A stretch of DNA of 64,000 nucleotides from Actinoplanes sp. NBC_00393 (lineage in GTDB: Bacteria > Actinomycetota > Actinomycetes > Mycobacteriales > Micromonosporaceae): contig NZ_CP107942.1 of NCBI RefSeq assembly GCF_036053395.1, forward strand, positions 6,094,501 through 6,158,500. The letters are read 5' to 3'. The notes under the pieces were generated by a model. It made no database searches. It saw only the letters and a list, made by a program, of their open reading frames with translations, and was not told the origin of the DNA. Shown here piece after piece: positions 26,256 to 35,195 of this stretch. The first letter of the stretch is position 1, and each line of letters opens with the position of its first letter. A program made the translations under genes and the position numbers.

Positions 26256-27091
26256 CCTACGCACCATCCGTCCGGCAACAGGACCGGATCGCCTACCGTC
26301 GCCGGCAAGCGATCCGGTCCGTGCTTCTCGCCGCGCTCTCCACCGCCGTGGTCGGCACCCTGCTCACCGTCGCGATCACCGGGGCGCCCGGGTGGGACCG
26401 GGTCAAGGCGTCGTTCTTCGACTGGGACGTGGCCCGCGAGTACCTGCCGGAGATCCTCGACGGGCTCTGGCTGAACCTGCGCCTGCTGGTGGTCTGCGCC
26501 ACCGTCGCGATGGCCCTGGGCCTGCTGATCGCGGTTCTGCGCACGCTGCGCGGCCCGGTCGCGTTTCCGGTGCGAGCGATCGCCACCGGCTACACGTACT
26601 CGTTCCGCGGCCTGCCGCTGATCATCGTGATCTACCTGTTCGCGTTCGGCATCCCCGGACTGCGGCTGCAGGGCACCCCGTCCGTGCTGGTCCTGGGCGC
26701 CGCGGCGATCATCATCACGTACGGCGCGTACCTGGCCGAGGTGTTCCGGGCCGGCATCGAGTCGGTGCATCCCAGCCAGATCGCGGCGGCCCGCTCGCTC
26801 GGGTTGAGCTACCGGCAGGCGATGCGGCACGTGGTCCTGCCGCAGGCGGTCCGCCGGGTCGCCCCGCCGCTGCTCAACGACACCGTGGCGCTGCAGAAGG
26901 ACGTCGGCCTGATCTCGCTGGCCGGGCCGATCGACGCCATCCGGGCCGCCCAGATCGGGGTCGCCCAGGAGGCCAACTTCACCCCGTACGTGGTGGCCGG
27001 TGTCCTGTTCATGCTGCTCGCCCTGCCGCTGATCGCGGTCACCGACTGGGTGACCCTGCGCGCGGCCCGCCGTCAGAACGCGGGGACCTGA
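26252..27091 (+). CDS. Amino-acid ABC transporter permease
   Basis: The 279-residue membrane protein has a cytosolic N-terminal stretch with RRRQAIRSV, a first helix ([19 protein letters not shown]) and a five-helix HisM/GlnP-type core. The EAA loop is [40 protein letters not shown], which docks on the ATPase. The start is a GTG overlapping the upstream stop by four bases. An in-frame stop at 27091 leaves a short gap before the ATPase gene. It forms the pore of the importer encoded at 25380–27834. Confidence 0.93.
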   Translation: MTYAPSVRQQDRIAYRRRQAIRSVLLAALSTAVVGTLLTVAITGAPGWDRVKASFFDWDVAREYLPEILDGLWLNLRLLVVCATVAMALGLLIAVLRTLRGPVAFPVRAIATGYTYSFRGLPLIIVIYLFAFGIPGLRLQGTPSVLVLGAAAIIITYGAYLAEVFRAGIESVHPSQIAAARSLGLSYRQAMRHVVLPQAVRRVAPPLLNDTVALQKDVGLISLAGPIDAIRAAQIGVAQEANFTPYVVAGVLFMLLALPLIAVTDWVTLRAARRQNAGT

Positions 27092-27096
27092 CCTTG

Positions 27097-27834
27097 GTGC
27101 TCTCCTGCCGCGACGTCCGCAAGACCTTCGGCGACCACGTGATCCTCGACGACCTCAGCCTGGAGGTGGCCGAGCACGAGGTGGTCGCGCTGATCGGCGC
27201 CTCCGGATCCGGCAAGTCGACCCTGCTGCGCTGCGTCAACCTGCTCGAACAGATCGACGACGGGACGATCCACCTCGACGACGAGGAGATCACCGACCCA
27301 CGAGCAGACCCCGATCGGGTACGCCAGCGGATCGGGCTGGTCTTCCAGTCGTTCAACCTGTTCCCGCACATGACGGTGCTGGACAACATCACGCTCGCGC
27401 CGGTACGCGTACACAAGAAGTCTCCAACCGAGGCGAAAGCGCAAGCGATGCAGTGGCTGGAGCGGGTGGGTCTGGCCGGCAAGGCCGGCGCCTACCCGGA
27501 CCGGCTCTCCGGTGGCCAGCAGCAGCGCGTCGCCATCGTCCGGGCGCTGGTCAACAGCCCGCGCCTGCTGCTGCTCGACGAGGTCACCTCGGCGCTCGAC
27601 CCGGAGCTGGTCGGCGAGGTGCTCACCATGATCCGCGATCTCAAGGACGACGGTATGACCATGGTGCTGGCCACCCACGAGATGGGTTTCGCCAAGCAGG
27701 TCGCCGACCGGGTGGCCTTCCTGGACGGCGGCCGCGTCCTCGAGCAGGGGCCGCCGTCACAGGTGCTCGGCGACCCCGTCGAAGCGCGTACCCGTCAGTT
27801 CCTGGCCCGCATCATCGAAGCCGGACGGCTCTAG
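27097..27834 (+). CDS. Amino-acid ABC transporter ATP-binding protein
   Basis: The 245-residue ATPase powers the importer. Walker A is GASGSGKST (about residues 33–41), the Q-loop lies in VFQSFNLFPHMTVLDNI, the signature is LSGGQQQR, Walker B is LLLLDEVTSALDP and the H-loop THEMGF follows. Start is GTG 27097, or TTG 27094 one codon earlier; both lie a few bases past the permease stop. The end overlaps the ribH stop by four bases, tail to tail. Confidence 0.94.
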   Translation: MLSCRDVRKTFGDHVILDDLSLEVAEHEVVALIGASGSGKSTLLRCVNLLEQIDDGTIHLDDEEITDPRADPDRVRQRIGLVFQSFNLFPHMTVLDNITLAPVRVHKKSPTEAKAQAMQWLERVGLAGKAGAYPDRLSGGQQQRVAIVRALVNSPRLLLLDEVTSALDPELVGEVLTMIRDLKDDGMTMVLATHEMGFAKQVADRVAFLDGGRVLEQGPPSQVLGDPVEARTRQFLARIIEAGRL

Positions 27835-28307
27835 GCCTTCTCGACCTCGCGGATGGCGAGCGCGGCGTCGAGAACGGCGACGGTGCTCTGCCAGCCCTTG
27901 TCCTCGATCGAGTCCTCCAGGCCGGCCCGGTCGCGGGCCTGCCCGAGGCTCTGCACGGTGAGCACGCCGTGCGCCACCGGAGTGCCCTCGTCCAGCGCGA
28001 CACGGGTGAGGCCGGTGGTGACCGCGTCGCACACGTACTCGAAGTGCTGCGTCTCGCCCTTGATCACGACGCCGAGGGCCACCACCGCGTCGTACTTGCG
28101 GGCCATCGCCTGGGCGACCACGGGCAGTTCGACCGAACCCGCCACCCGGGTGACGAAGACCTCCTGCACACCGCACGCCTCGGCGGCGGCCTTCGCCCGC
28201 TCGATCATGTGCTGGACCAGGTCGTTGTGCCAGCGGGAGCCGACGATGCCGAGCCGGAGCCCGGCAGCGTCGACGGTCTGCATGTGCGGATCACCGAAGC
28301 CGGCCAT
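27831..28307 (-). CDS. ribH: 6,7-dimethyl-8-ribityllumazine synthase
   Basis: The 158-residue enzyme condenses ribityl-aminouracil with dihydroxybutanone phosphate, the penultimate riboflavin step. Hallmarks are LRLGIVGSRWHNDLVQHM, VTRVAGSVELPVVAQ, VALGVVIKGETQHFEYVCDAV and the GVLTVQSLGQARDR segment. Family members assemble into icosahedral or pentameric shells. It is the last gene of ribD-ribE-ribBA-ribH, 46 bases after ribBA. Start is ATG 28307. Confidence 0.97.
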   Translation of the reverse strand: MAGFGDPHMQTVDAAGLRLGIVGSRWHNDLVQHMIERAKAAAEACGVQEVFVTRVAGSVELPVVAQAMARKYDAVVALGVVIKGETQHFEYVCDAVTTGLTRVALDEGTPVAHGVLTVQSLGQARDRAGLEDSIEDKGWQSTVAVLDAALAIREVEKA

Positions 28308-28353
28308 GTAAGTCCCCCTTTTTCGTCATTCTTTACCGCGGTACGGGGGCTGA

Positions 28354-29565
28354 TCAGCCCAATGCCTCGAACAGGTGCCCCATCCGGTCCCGCTTGGTCC
28401 GCAGGTACCGCACGTTCTCCGGGTGCAGCCGCACCGGCAGCGACTCCCGGCCGGTGACGCGCAGCCCGTACCCCTCCAGCCCGGCCCGCTTGGCCGGATT
28501 GTTGGTGAGCAGCCGCATCGAGCGCACGCCCAGATCGGCCAGGATCTGCGCGCCGGTGCCGTAGTCGCGGGCGTCGGCCGGCAGGCCGAGCTCGAGGTTC
28601 GCGTCGACCGTGTCGAAACCGCGGTCCTGCAGCTGGTACGCCTGCAGCTTGTGCAGCAGGCCGATGCCACGCCCCTCGTGGCCGCGCATGTAGAGCACCA
28701 CGCCGCGGCCGGCCTCGGCGACCCGTTCCAGGGCCGCGTCCAGCTGCGGGCCGCAGTCGCAGCGCTTGGAGTTGAAGACGTCGCCGGTGAGGCACTCGGA
28801 ATGCACCCGGACCAGCACGTCCTCGCCGTCGCCCAGGTCACCGAAGACCAGCGCCACGTGCTCGCCGTGGTCCGCCTCGGTGCGGTAGCCGACCGCGGTG
28901 AAGACGCCTTGCTCGGTCGGCAGCAGGGTCTCCACCACCCGCTCGACCTGGGTGCGCTCCTGACGCTCCCGCAGGTAGGCCACCAGGTCGGCGATCGTGA
29001 TCAGCGCCAGGTCGTGCTCGACGGCGAACTTCTCCAGGTCGGGGCGGCGCTGCATGGTGCCGTCGTCGTTGACCATCTCGCAGAGCACACCGGCCGGACG
29101 GCAGCCGGCCAGCTCCGCCAGGTCGATCGAGGCCTCGGTGTGGCCGGGCCGGCGCAGCACGCCGCCGGACTTGGCGCGCAGCGGCACGATGTGACCGGGG
29201 CGGGACAGGTCGGTCGGCTGGGTCTCGGCGGAGGCGAGCAGCCGGATGGTCCGCGCGCGGTCGGCGGCCGAGATGCCGGTGCTGACGCCGGTCCGGGCGT
29301 CGACGGTCACCGCGTACGCGGTGCCGCGGGCGTCCTGGTTGGTGTGGTACATCGGCGGCAGCTCGAGGCGGTCGGCCTCGTCCTCGGGCAGCGGCACGCA
29401 GATGTAGCCGGACGTGTAGCGGACCATGAACGCGACCAGCTCCGGCGTGGCGTGCTCGGCCGCGAAGATGAGGTCACCCTCGTTCTCGCGGTCCTCGTCG
29501 TCCACCACGATCACCGGCTTGCCGGCGGCGATGTCCTTGATCGCGCGCTCGATGCTCTCAAACAT
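28354..29565 (-). CDS. ribBA: Bifunctional DHBP synthase/GTP cyclohydrolase II
   Basis: The 403-residue protein fuses the two entry enzymes of riboflavin synthesis. The RibB half (residues 1–200) has [18 protein letters not shown] and the metal-site [10 protein letters not shown] region. The RibA half (205–403) has the zinc ligands in [19 protein letters not shown] and the catalytic [10 protein letters not shown]. It opens at ATG 29565, overlapping the end of ribE by eight bases, so translation is coupled. It produces both dihydroxybutanone phosphate and the pyrimidine precursor. Confidence 0.97.
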   Translation of the reverse strand: MFESIERAIKDIAAGKPVIVVDDEDRENEGDLIFAAEHATPELVAFMVRYTSGYICVPLPEDEADRLELPPMYHTNQDARGTAYAVTVDARTGVSTGISAADRARTIRLLASAETQPTDLSRPGHIVPLRAKSGGVLRRPGHTEASIDLAELAGCRPAGVLCEMVNDDGTMQRRPDLEKFAVEHDLALITIADLVAYLRERQERTQVERVVETLLPTEQGVFTAVGYRTEADHGEHVALVFGDLGDGEDVLVRVHSECLTGDVFNSKRCDCGPQLDAALERVAEAGRGVVLYMRGHEGRGIGLLHKLQAYQLQDRGFDTVDANLELGLPADARDYGTGAQILADLGVRSMRLLTNNPAKRAGLEGYGLRVTGRESLPVRLHPENVRYLRTKRDRMGHLFEALG

Positions 29566-30157
29566 TGCGGCTCCCCAGCATCTTCTCGACGTACTTCGCG
29601 ATCACGTCGACCTCGAGGTTGACCGGATCGCCGATGGCCTTGCTGCCCAGCACGGTGTGCTTGGAGGTGGCCGGGATCATCCCGACCTCGAAGGTGTCGT
29701 CGGTGACCTTCATGACCGTCAGGGACACCCCGTCGACCGTGATCGAGCCCTTCTCGACCACGTATCTCGCCAGGCCGGCCGGCAGCGAGAAGCGCACGAC
29801 CTCCCACTGGTCGGCCGGCTCCCGCGCGATGATCTTCGCGACGCCGTCCACGTGGCCCTGCACCAGGTGACCGCCGAGGCGGCTGCCGAGCGCGGCGGCC
29901 CGCTCCAGGTTCACGTTGCTGCCCACTTGCAGCGCGCCGAGCGAGGAGCGCCGCAGCGTCTCGCCCATCACGTCGGCGGTGAAGACGCCGTCCACGTTGT
30001 CGATCACGGTGAGACAGACCCCGTTGACCGAGATCGAGTCGCCGTCCCGAGCATCCGAGGTGACGAGCGGGCCGCGCACGGCGATGACTGCCGAGTCACT
30101 GCTGCCCTCGGTGAGCCGGACGATCTCGCCCAGTTCCTCGACGATTCCGGTGAACAT
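29558..30157 (-). CDS. ribE: Riboflavin synthase alpha chain
   Basis: The 199-residue enzyme dismutates two lumazine molecules into riboflavin and ribityl-aminouracil. It has two lumazine-binding repeats, starting [13 protein letters not shown] and [13 protein letters not shown], and the GVCLTVIDN and GVSLTVMKV segments that line the paired active sites. ATG 30157 is the start. The gap to ribD (51 bases) is occupied by a copied ribD tail. Second gene of the FMN-riboswitch operon. Confidence 0.96.
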   Translation of the reverse strand: MFTGIVEELGEIVRLTEGSSDSAVIAVRGPLVTSDARDGDSISVNGVCLTVIDNVDGVFTADVMGETLRRSSLGALQVGSNVNLERAAALGSRLGGHLVQGHVDGVAKIIAREPADQWEVVRFSLPAGLARYVVEKGSITVDGVSLTVMKVTDDTFEVGMIPATSKHTVLGSKAIGDPVNLEVDVIAKYVEKMLGSRNV

Positions 30158-30168
30158 CAGAAGATCCT

Positions 30169-30250
30169 CATTCCGATTCAGGGCGGTGGGCGGGGCGGTT
30201 GGAGGGCTTCATTCCGATCCAGGGTGGTGGGCGGGGCGGTCGGAAGGCTT
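30169..30250. repeat. 41-bp tandem duplication spanning the ribD stop codon
   Basis: Two abutting 41-bp copies (30169–30209 and 30210–30250, four mismatches) start with CATTCCGAT and end with GGGCTT or AGGCTT. On the minus strand both read as the last ribD codons, ending in S-E-stop; the second copy is the real gene end and the other lies in the ribD–ribE gap. Confidence 0.9.
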
Positions 30251-31294
30251 TTGGCGCAACGTCGCGGTGAACCGCAGGTCGCCACCGATCTGCGCGATAT
30301 CCAGGAAATCCAGTTCCAGGGCGTCGGCGATGGTGCCGACCCCCGCGTCCACCAGGGCGGTGCGCCCGTCGCCGAGCAGTTTCGGCGCGATGTACCCGAT
30401 CACCCGATCGACCAGCCCGGCCGCCAGGAAAGCTCCGGCCAGCGTCGGACCGCCCTCCAGCAGCACGTTCCGGACGCCACGCGCGTACAGCCCGGTGAGC
30501 AGGGCGTTCAGGTCGACGCGGCCCTCCGGCCCGGCGCCGGCGGCAGCCGCGGTGACGATCCAGGTGGGTGCGGCCGCGTCACGCACACGGGCATTTTCCG
30601 GGGTACGCCCGAACGAGTCGACGACGACCCGCAGAGGCTGCTTGATCGCCAGCGTGCCGTCGCGCAGGTCCCGGACGGTGAGCTGCGGGTCGTCGGCCAG
30701 CACCGTCCCGACGCCGACCACGATCGCGTCCACCGTGCTGCGCAGCACGTGCACGTCGGAGCGGGACTCGGCCGAGGAGATCCACTGGCTGGTGCCGTCG
30801 GCGGCGGCCGAGCGGCCGTCCAGCGTGGCGGCGAACTTCCAGGTCACGTACGGCCTGCCCCGGCGCACCGCGGTCAGCCAGGCGACGTTGCCCAGCTCCG
30901 CCTCGGCACGGCGCAGCCCGGTGGCGACCTGGATGCCGGCGGCCCGCAGGGTGGCCGCCCCACCGGCCGCGACCGGTGTCGGGTCGTCGACCGCGATGAC
31001 CACCCGGCGCACCCCGGCGGCGATCAGCGCTTCCGAGCACGGGCCGGTCCGCCCGGTGTGGTTGCACGGCTCCAGGGTGACCACGCAGGTGCCGCCGCGG
31101 GCCCGTTCGCCGGCCTGTGCCAGGGCGACGATCTCCGCGTGCGGCCCACCGGCGTACGCGTGGAAACCCTCCCCGACGACCTCGCCGTCCGGACCGAGCA
31201 GCAGGCAGCCGACGACCGGGTTCGGGCTGGTCGTGCCGAGGCCACGGGCGGCCAGCGCGACAGCGCGGCGCATCGCCTCGTCCTCGGTCACCAT
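30209..31294 (-). CDS. ribD: Riboflavin-specific deaminase/reductase
   Basis: The 361-residue bifunctional enzyme deaminates and then reduces the pyrimidine intermediate. The deaminase half has the zinc site HAEIVAL and PCNHTGRTGPC; the reductase half begins at about residue 150 with RPYVTWKFAATLDGRSA and contains LLEGGPTLAGAFL. ATG 31294 has AGAGGA upstream; an in-frame start at 31309 would lie over that site. It is the first gene of the operon and lies 140 bases after the FMN riboswitch. Its 3' end is duplicated downstream. Confidence 0.96.
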   Translation of the reverse strand: MVTEDEAMRRAVALAARGLGTTSPNPVVGCLLLGPDGEVVGEGFHAYAGGPHAEIVALAQAGERARGGTCVVTLEPCNHTGRTGPCSEALIAAGVRRVVIAVDDPTPVAAGGAATLRAAGIQVATGLRRAEAELGNVAWLTAVRRGRPYVTWKFAATLDGRSAAADGTSQWISSAESRSDVHVLRSTVDAIVVGVGTVLADDPQLTVRDLRDGTLAIKQPLRVVVDSFGRTPENARVRDAAAPTWIVTAAAAGAGPEGRVDLNALLTGLYARGVRNVLLEGGPTLAGAFLAAGLVDRVIGYIAPKLLGDGRTALVDAGVGTIADALELDFLDIAQIGGDLRFTATLRQKPSDRPAHHPGSE

Positions 31295-31433
31295 GAACGT
31301 TCCTCTCACGCGGCACGGTCACGCGCTGAGGAAAGTCGGGAGATAACGCCGGGAATCGGACAGATGGGTACGCTTCGCGCACCCCGTCCGGGAACGAGCC
31401 GTCGAAGGCACGCCCCATCCGATTCCGCGCGCT

Positions 31434-31603
31434 GTCTCCCATCCGGACTGTCTGAACGAACGGCATGCCGCTCGCTCAACCGTCGGCCCCGGAATCTCAC
31501 CAGGTCCACCGTCCGTTCAGGTGCGAACGTCCGGGTCGCGGGCTTACCGATGCGGGCGCATCGGATCACCGCCGGTTCGGAATTTCACCGAGTCCCGCCA
31601 GCG
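31434..31603 (-). ncRNA. FMN riboswitch (RFN element)
   Basis: Read on the minus strand, the element opens with GGGACTCGGTGAAATTCCGA, continues with ACCGGCGGT and AAGCCCGCGA. It then has GGTGGACCTGGTGAGATTCC and GGGGCCGACGGT, and closes with AGTCCGGATGGGAGA at 31449–31435. These are the conserved blocks of the RFN aptamer, in the right order. Binding of FMN should shut off ribD-ribE-ribBA-ribH, by translation or termination in the 140-base stretch before ribD. Confidence 0.97.
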
Positions 31604-31667
31604 CGTGGTGGGTTACCCCCGAGTCTTGCACGGGAAGACGAATTTGCCACCCAGTGGGCGAGGTACT

Positions 31668-32849
31668 TCACATCCCCTTAACGATCATGGCTCCTACCAG
31701 GGCAGCCACGTGCTCCAGCTCGTCCGTGGTGTTGTAGTAGTGCGGCGAGAACCGGACCAGCGGGTGCACGCCGCGGTCCAGGGTGTCGTACTGGTTGTCG
31801 TCCGCCTCGGTCGCCGTGACGTTCACCCCCGAGGCCGCCAGCCGGGACACCACCTCGCCGGCGGGTACCCCGTCGACCTTCGCGGTCACGATGGCGCAGC
31901 GCACCTCGCCGAGGTCGTGGGTGGCCACGCCCGGGAGGTCGTCGAGCAGGGCGCGCATCCGGGCGCCGAGCTCCAGCGCCCGCCGGCCGATCACCTCGAT
32001 GTCCAGGTCGAGCGCCTGCCGGACGGCCGCGCCCAGACCGGCGATGTTGACGTAGCTGTTCTCCCAGGTCTCCAGCCGCCGGGCGCCCGGCACCCAGGTG
32101 AAGCCGTGCGCCCCGTCCCACACCGCCGACCGGATCTCGGCGACGTGCGGGTCGAGCTTGTCCAGGGCCGACTCGCGTACCCAGAGGAAGCCGGTGCCAC
32201 GCGGGCCGCGCAGGAACTTGCGGCCGGTGCCGCACAGGAAGTCGCAGCCGATCGCCTCGACGTCGACCGGGAACTGCCCGACCGACTGGGTGGCGTCCAA
32301 CAGGTACGGCACGCCGGCGGCCCGCGCGATCCGGCCCACCTCGGCGGCCGGGTTCACCAGGCCACCGGAGGTCGGCACGTGGGTGAGCCCGATCAGCCGG
32401 GTCCGGTCGTCGATCAGGTCGGCCAGCGCGGCGGTGTCGAGCTGCCCGTGCTCGTCGTTCGGGACGACCACGATCTCGGCGCCGGTCCGCTCGGCCACCT
32501 GGAGGTAGGCGAAGACGTTGGAGCCGTACTCCGCCCGGCCGGTGAGGATCCGGTCACCTGCCCTGAGCGGGAGGGAGTAGAACGCGGCCTGCCACGCGTG
32601 GGTCGAGTTGTCGAACATGGCGATCTCGTCGGGGCGGCCGTTGAGCAGTTCGGCCAGTCCGGCGTACGCCTCAGCGATCTGATCGGACGCCGCATCGGCG
32701 GCCTCGTATCCGCCCAGCTCGGCCTCTGCCCGCAGGTGTGCGGTCATCGCATCGAGCGTCGGCTGAGTCATCAGCGCCGCGCCCGCATTGTTGAGATGGA
32801 TCCGGCGCTTGCAACCCGGTGTGATCGCCCTGAGCGCGGCAACGTCCAT
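31668..32849 (-). CDS. Class V aminotransferase / cysteine-desulfurase-like PLP enzyme
   Basis: The 393-residue PLP enzyme has the class V fold. LNNAGAALM opens it, THVPTSGGLVNP and LLDATQSVGQFPVDVEAIGCDFLCGTGRKFLRGPRGTGFLW contain the aspartate that contacts the pyridine nitrogen and the Schiff-base lysine (GRK). Relatives include desulfurases, isopenicillin epimerases and the ergothioneine lyase EgtE; the desulfurase cysteine loop cannot be pinned down, so I leave the reaction open. ATG 32849 is divergent from the TetR gene. The riboflavin promoter must lie at or just after its 3' end. Confidence 0.85.
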   Translation of the reverse strand: MDVAALRAITPGCKRRIHLNNAGAALMTQPTLDAMTAHLRAEAELGGYEAADAASDQIAEAYAGLAELLNGRPDEIAMFDNSTHAWQAAFYSLPLRAGDRILTGRAEYGSNVFAYLQVAERTGAEIVVVPNDEHGQLDTAALADLIDDRTRLIGLTHVPTSGGLVNPAAEVGRIARAAGVPYLLDATQSVGQFPVDVEAIGCDFLCGTGRKFLRGPRGTGFLWVRESALDKLDPHVAEIRSAVWDGAHGFTWVPGARRLETWENSYVNIAGLGAAVRQALDLDIEVIGRRALELGARMRALLDDLPGVATHDLGEVRCAIVTAKVDGVPAGEVVSRLAASGVNVTATEADDNQYDTLDRGVHPLVRFSPHYYNTTDELEHVAALVGAMIVKGM

Positions 32850-32898
32850 GCCTGCCACCCTGCCGCACGTTGCCCACGCTCGCACGCCACGCGCAGAC

Positions 32899-32937
32899 GT
32901 AGACAGTGTCTACGTGTCGATGGTAGACAGTGTCTAT
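32899..32937. promoter_or_regulatory. Two tandem dyad operators upstream of the TetR–plsC pair
   Basis: GTAGACAGTGTCTAC at 32899–32913 is a perfect dyad with a single central base, and GTAGACAGTGTCTAT at 32923–32937 repeats it 24 bp on. The second covers the first two bases of the TetR ATG (32936). The site also sits in the promoter of the divergent PLP enzyme. It is the expected autoregulatory operator of the TetR protein. Confidence 0.8.
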
Positions 32938-33511
32938 GGACCTTGACCAGGGACTGCGCGGTCGCCTCGTCCGGGCCGGTGTCGAGTTGCTGCGTGAGCA
33001 GGGCACCGCTGCCCTCTCACTGCGCGAGACCGCCCGCCGGGCCGGGGTCTCGCACGGCGCGCCGCGCCGCTGGTTCCCCACCCACCTGTCGTTGCTCTCC
33101 GCCATCGCCCGCGAAGGCTTCGCCGACCTCGCCGGGCGGATCGACACCGCGCTCGCCGCGGCGCCGCCGCAACCACGCGCCCGGGTGGCCGCCCTGGCCC
33201 GCGTCTACATCGACTTCGCCGCGGCCGAACGCGGGATGTTCGAGCTGATGTTCCGGCACGACCTGCTGCAGAGCGGATACCTGGGCCTGCGGGAGGCCGG
33301 CCTGCCGCTGTTCCGCCTCCTGGTCGGCCTGGTCGCGGAATGCCGGCCGGAGGCGCCGCGAGCCGAGGTCGCCGCGGGTGCGCTGTGGGCGGCCCTGCAC
33401 GGCATGGCCGAGCTGCGCAACTGGGGCAGCATGCAGCTCGCCACCGGCGCCTCCGACCCGGCCCCCTTCCTGGACGCCATCCTCACCGCCCACCTGGGAG
33501 AGAACGCGTGA
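32936..33511 (+). CDS. TetR-family regulator
   Basis: The 191-residue protein has an N-terminal helix-turn-helix (LVRAGVELLREQGTAALSLRETARRAGVSHGAPRRWFPT, about residues 9–47). Its C-terminal domain resembles TetR_C_13/WHG-type ligand domains (AERGMFELMFRHDLL). The ATG at 32936 overlaps the second operator dyad, so repression would directly block expression of itself and of the translationally coupled plsC, which starts within its stop codon. It may sense a lipid. ATG 32936 was preferred over a GTG at 32930. Confidence 0.88.
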   Translation: MDLDQGLRGRLVRAGVELLREQGTAALSLRETARRAGVSHGAPRRWFPTHLSLLSAIAREGFADLAGRIDTALAAAPPQPRARVAALARVYIDFAAAERGMFELMFRHDLLQSGYLGLREAGLPLFRLLVGLVAECRPEAPRAEVAAGALWAALHGMAELRNWGSMQLATGASDPAPFLDAILTAHLGENA

Positions 33512-34170
33512 CCCGTACCCCGCTGTTGTATGCCCTGACCGACCGCACCCTCGGCACCCTGGTCCGCGCCGTCTGGCGACCCACCGTGACCGGTCTGGAG
33601 CACGTACCCGCCGACACCGGCGCGATCCTCTGCGCCAACCACCTCTCGATCGGCGACCAGCTCTTCCTCGGGCTCACCGCGCCCCGGCACGTCACGTTCT
33701 GGGCCAAGGCGGAGTACTTCCGGGCCAAGGGATTGCGCGGCGCCCTCACCCGCCGGGTGGTCGCCGGCATGGGCGCGATCCCGGTCGACCGGGGCGGTGG
33801 CCGGGCCGTGCTGGCCGCCTTCGACGCGGCGGTGCCGATCCTGCGCGCGGGTGGCCTGGTCGCGGTCTTCCCGGAGGGCACCCGGTCGCCGGACGGGCGG
33901 CTCTACCGGGGGCGCACCGGGGCGGCACGTCTCGCGGCCCAGGCCGACGTTCCGCTCGTACCGATCGGCATCCGCGGCACCGAGCCGCGGCACACCGGCC
34001 GCCGCGTGGTCTCCGTCGCGTTCGGCCCCGCCCTGCCCGCGCCGGGCAACGCCCCCGGCGAGGTACGCGCGACCACCGACGAGCTTCTCGCCCGGATCCA
34101 GTCGCTCACCGGCCAGGAGTACGTCCCGGCCTACGCCCCTACTCCGAGTCGTTCCGCCGGCGGTCGATAG
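33508..34170 (+). CDS. 1-acyl-glycerol-3-phosphate acyltransferase (PlsC family)
   Basis: The 220-residue membrane-associated enzyme has the acyltransferase box NHLSIGDQ with the HX4D catalytic pair, a second block (GAIPVDRGGG) and the FPEGTRSPDGRLYRGRTG block. It would acylate lysophosphatidate in membrane lipid synthesis. Start is a GTG that overlaps the TetR stop by four bases (GTGA). The 3' end overlaps the GGDEF gene by 32 bases, tail to tail. Control by the upstream TetR suggests envelope-lipid adjustment. Confidence 0.9.
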   Translation: MTRTPLLYALTDRTLGTLVRAVWRPTVTGLEHVPADTGAILCANHLSIGDQLFLGLTAPRHVTFWAKAEYFRAKGLRGALTRRVVAGMGAIPVDRGGGRAVLAAFDAAVPILRAGGLVAVFPEGTRSPDGRLYRGRTGAARLAAQADVPLVPIGIRGTEPRHTGRRVVSVAFGPALPAPGNAPGEVRATTDELLARIQSLTGQEYVPAYAPTPSRSAGGR

Positions 34171-35137
34171 CCACGTAAGAACCCGGCTGCGACTTGGCGA
34201 CCTTCTTCATCTCCGAGGCCACCGCGATCACCACCCGCGGGTCGGCGAACCGGCGGCCGTCGGCGGTCGCCTGCGCCACCCCGATGGAGAGCGTCACCAG
34301 GGCCGCCTTCTGCTTGTTGCCACGCCGGTCCGGCACCTCGATGAACCCGCGGCGCGCGTCCGGCTGGTCGTAGAGCTCGTCGGCCACCTTCTCGAAGTCG
34401 GTGACGGTCCGCTTGGTCAGCGGCAGCACCTGATCCGGCGCGCAGATGAAGACGAAGTCGTCGCCGCCGATGTGGCCCAGGAAGATCGACGGTTTGCCGG
34501 TGTGCGCGCTGGCCCGCTGCAGACTCCGGGCCAGCGCGATGATGAACTCGTCACCCCGGTCGAAGCCGTAGACGTCGTTGACGCTCTTGAACCGGTCGAT
34601 GTCGATGTAACCCACCGAGTACTCCCCGCCGAGGCGCATCCGCTCGGAGATCTCCCGGCGGACCCGGGCGTTGCCGGGCAGGCCGGTCAGCGGGGACACC
34701 TCGCGGGCGTCCTTGTGCCGGCGCAGCGTGGTGCTGACCCGGGCGATCAGCTCCGCGTTGTCGAACGGCTTGACCAGGTAGTCGTCGGCGCCCGCGGTGA
34801 GACCGACGACCTTGTCCACGGTCATGCTCTTCGCGGTCAGCATGATCACCGGGAGGGCGGAGGTGAGCGGCTCGGCGCGCAGCCGGCGGATCAGCTCGAC
34901 CCCGTCCATCCGCGGCATCATCCAGTCGACGATCGCCAGGTCGGGCCGGTGCGTCTCCATCAGGTCGAGGGCCTCCTGACCGTCCCTGGCCCGGATCACC
35001 TCGAAACCCTGCACCTTGAGGTTGAACTCGACGAAGCTGGCGATGTCCTGGTCGTCGTCGACCACCAGGATGAGGTCGGGGCCCTCCTCCGCCTCGAGCT
35101 CGGGGTCGATCTCGGGTCGCGACTCAGCCGTGCTCAT
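34139..35137 (-). CDS. Response regulator with GGDEF diguanylate cyclase domain
   Basis: The 332-residue protein has a receiver domain (about residues 22–135; LILVVDDDQDIASFVE, phospho-acceptor Asp in IVDWMMPRMDG, conserved Lys in VKPFD) joined to a GGDEF domain. The active-site motif is GGDDF at residues 224–228 with YIDIDRFKSVNDVYG upstream, so c-di-GMP synthesis is likely retained, although Glu is replaced by Asp. A typical RxxD I-site is not seen five residues before the motif. The cognate kinase is not in the window. BldD, the c-di-GMP receptor, is encoded 23 kb away. Confidence 0.88.
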   Translation of the reverse strand: MSTAESRPEIDPELEAEEGPDLILVVDDDQDIASFVEFNLKVQGFEVIRARDGQEALDLMETHRPDLAIVDWMMPRMDGVELIRRLRAEPLTSALPVIMLTAKSMTVDKVVGLTAGADDYLVKPFDNAELIARVSTTLRRHKDAREVSPLTGLPGNARVRREISERMRLGGEYSVGYIDIDRFKSVNDVYGFDRGDEFIIALARSLQRASAHTGKPSIFLGHIGGDDFVFICAPDQVLPLTKRTVTDFEKVADELYDQPDARRGFIEVPDRRGNKQKAALVTLSIGVAQATADGRRFADPRVVIAVASEMKKVAKSQPGSYVAIDRRRNDSE

Positions 35138-35195
35138 CGCACCTTCCTGCGCACGCCGGGGAAATGAACCTCGATGATGGGCCGGGAACGGCCGC

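Noticed and set aside
31668..32849. EgtE (ergothioneine lyase)
   Set aside because: Same PLP fold class, but it is 30 kb from egtAB and linked to other genes; fold alone does not support the assignment.
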